From Cryptomeria japonica (taxonomy: Eukaryota; Streptophyta; Pinopsida; Cupressales; Cupressaceae): DNA of 64,000 nt. Under the pieces are notes generated by a model. That model did not search any database, was not told the origin of the DNA, and saw nothing but the letters and a program-made list of their open reading frames with translations. Numbering within the stretch: the stretch's first letter is position 1; every line of letters begins with the position of its first letter. The position numbers were made by a program, and so were the translations under genes. The DNA lies in the NCBI RefSeq assembly GCF_030272615.1, contig NC_081410.1:569243152-569307151 (forward strand), in the 5' to 3' direction. Positions 63,705 through 64,000 of this stretch are shown piece by piece.

Positions 63705-64000
63705 ATTAGAGTGTCATTGGTTTGCTAATTGAGAGAAATTTGATGTTATTTAGGGTTGTGTATTTTGGAGTTTTCTATTGCAGGTCATTATTGAAGCTTG
63801 ATGGGTCAAATATGAGGTTACCATTGGATTGAGGAGGACCAAGAAAGTTATTTTTGCCTTTTGTTTTATCCAAATCGAACTTCGGAGGCCAAATCTAGAG
63901 GCATTTGAAGTTTGACGCTGCGGCGGAAATTTTCCAGAAATTATAATTTTGTAGGCATTTTTCAAATAGCGATATCTCACTCATCCGAACTCGTTTTTTT
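63705..64000 (+). other. Element K: leader and start of internal region
   Basis: Non-coding leader. No gag start can be fixed before the window ends. Confidence 0.5.

Larger units (their letters stand above)
60602..64000 (+). mobile_element. Element J: E/F-family element, 5' part (runs out of the window)
   Basis: 5' LTR 60602-61785, primer site, ORF1, start of the spacer, then interrupted by K at 63223. ORF2 and the 3' LTR should lie beyond the window. Inserted in the 5' LTR of D, 22 bp from G. Confidence 0.88.

Overview
This window is intergenic DNA from a large-genome seed plant. It consists almost entirely of old, nested LTR retrotransposons, and I found no host gene, tRNA, rRNA or CRISPR array. 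The plant assignment rests on Ty1/Copia and Ty3/Gypsy polyproteins with plant-type domains, initiator-tRNA-Met primer sites (TTGGTATCAGAG), and stop codons that look like decay of methylated CAG, CAA, CGA and TGG codons. The many old nested elements would suit a gymnosperm or another repeat-rich genome, but I cannot name the species. I use letters A to K for the elements.

Left part (1-18218). Bases 1-1314 are a mosaic of LTR pieces. Element C, a decayed Copia element, probably has its 5' LTR split (1315-1849 and 15018-16964) by element A. A is an unusual tandem Copia array (1850-15012) with three LTRs and two full internal regions (LTR-gag/pol-LTR-gag/pol-LTR). C's internal region (16967-18218) keeps only protease-end and integrase remnants and is cut by element D.

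Middle and right (18219-64000). Element D (minus strand, no pol) has its 5' LTR broken within about 35 bp by three separate insertions: E, G and J. E (21857-37421, plus, TSD GATAT) is itself split by its sibling F (27984-35822, minus, TSD GAGAT). G (37430-60579, minus) is a Ty3/Gypsy element of the Tat type with two RNase H domains. It contains H (47228-57655, plus, TSD ATTGT), a Copia element reduced to an RNase H tail. H contains I (50771-57301, minus, TSD ATCTG/ATCCG). J (60602 onward, plus) contains the start of K (63223 onward, plus). The stratigraphy is C > A and D; D > E, G, J; E > F; G > H > I; J > K.

The most interesting content is the D/I and E/F/J group. These are LTR retrotransposons with no protease, integrase or reverse transcriptase. 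They carry two conserved genes: ORF1, a coiled-coil Gag-like protein with four CCHC zinc knuckles, and ORF2, a roughly 1,000-1,150-residue protein with a conserved N-terminal globular region, a charged middle and a helical C-terminus. ORF2 is recognisably homologous between two LTR families whose LTRs differ greatly, so it was kept under selection. The group is presumably mobilised in trans by a Copia enzyme set.
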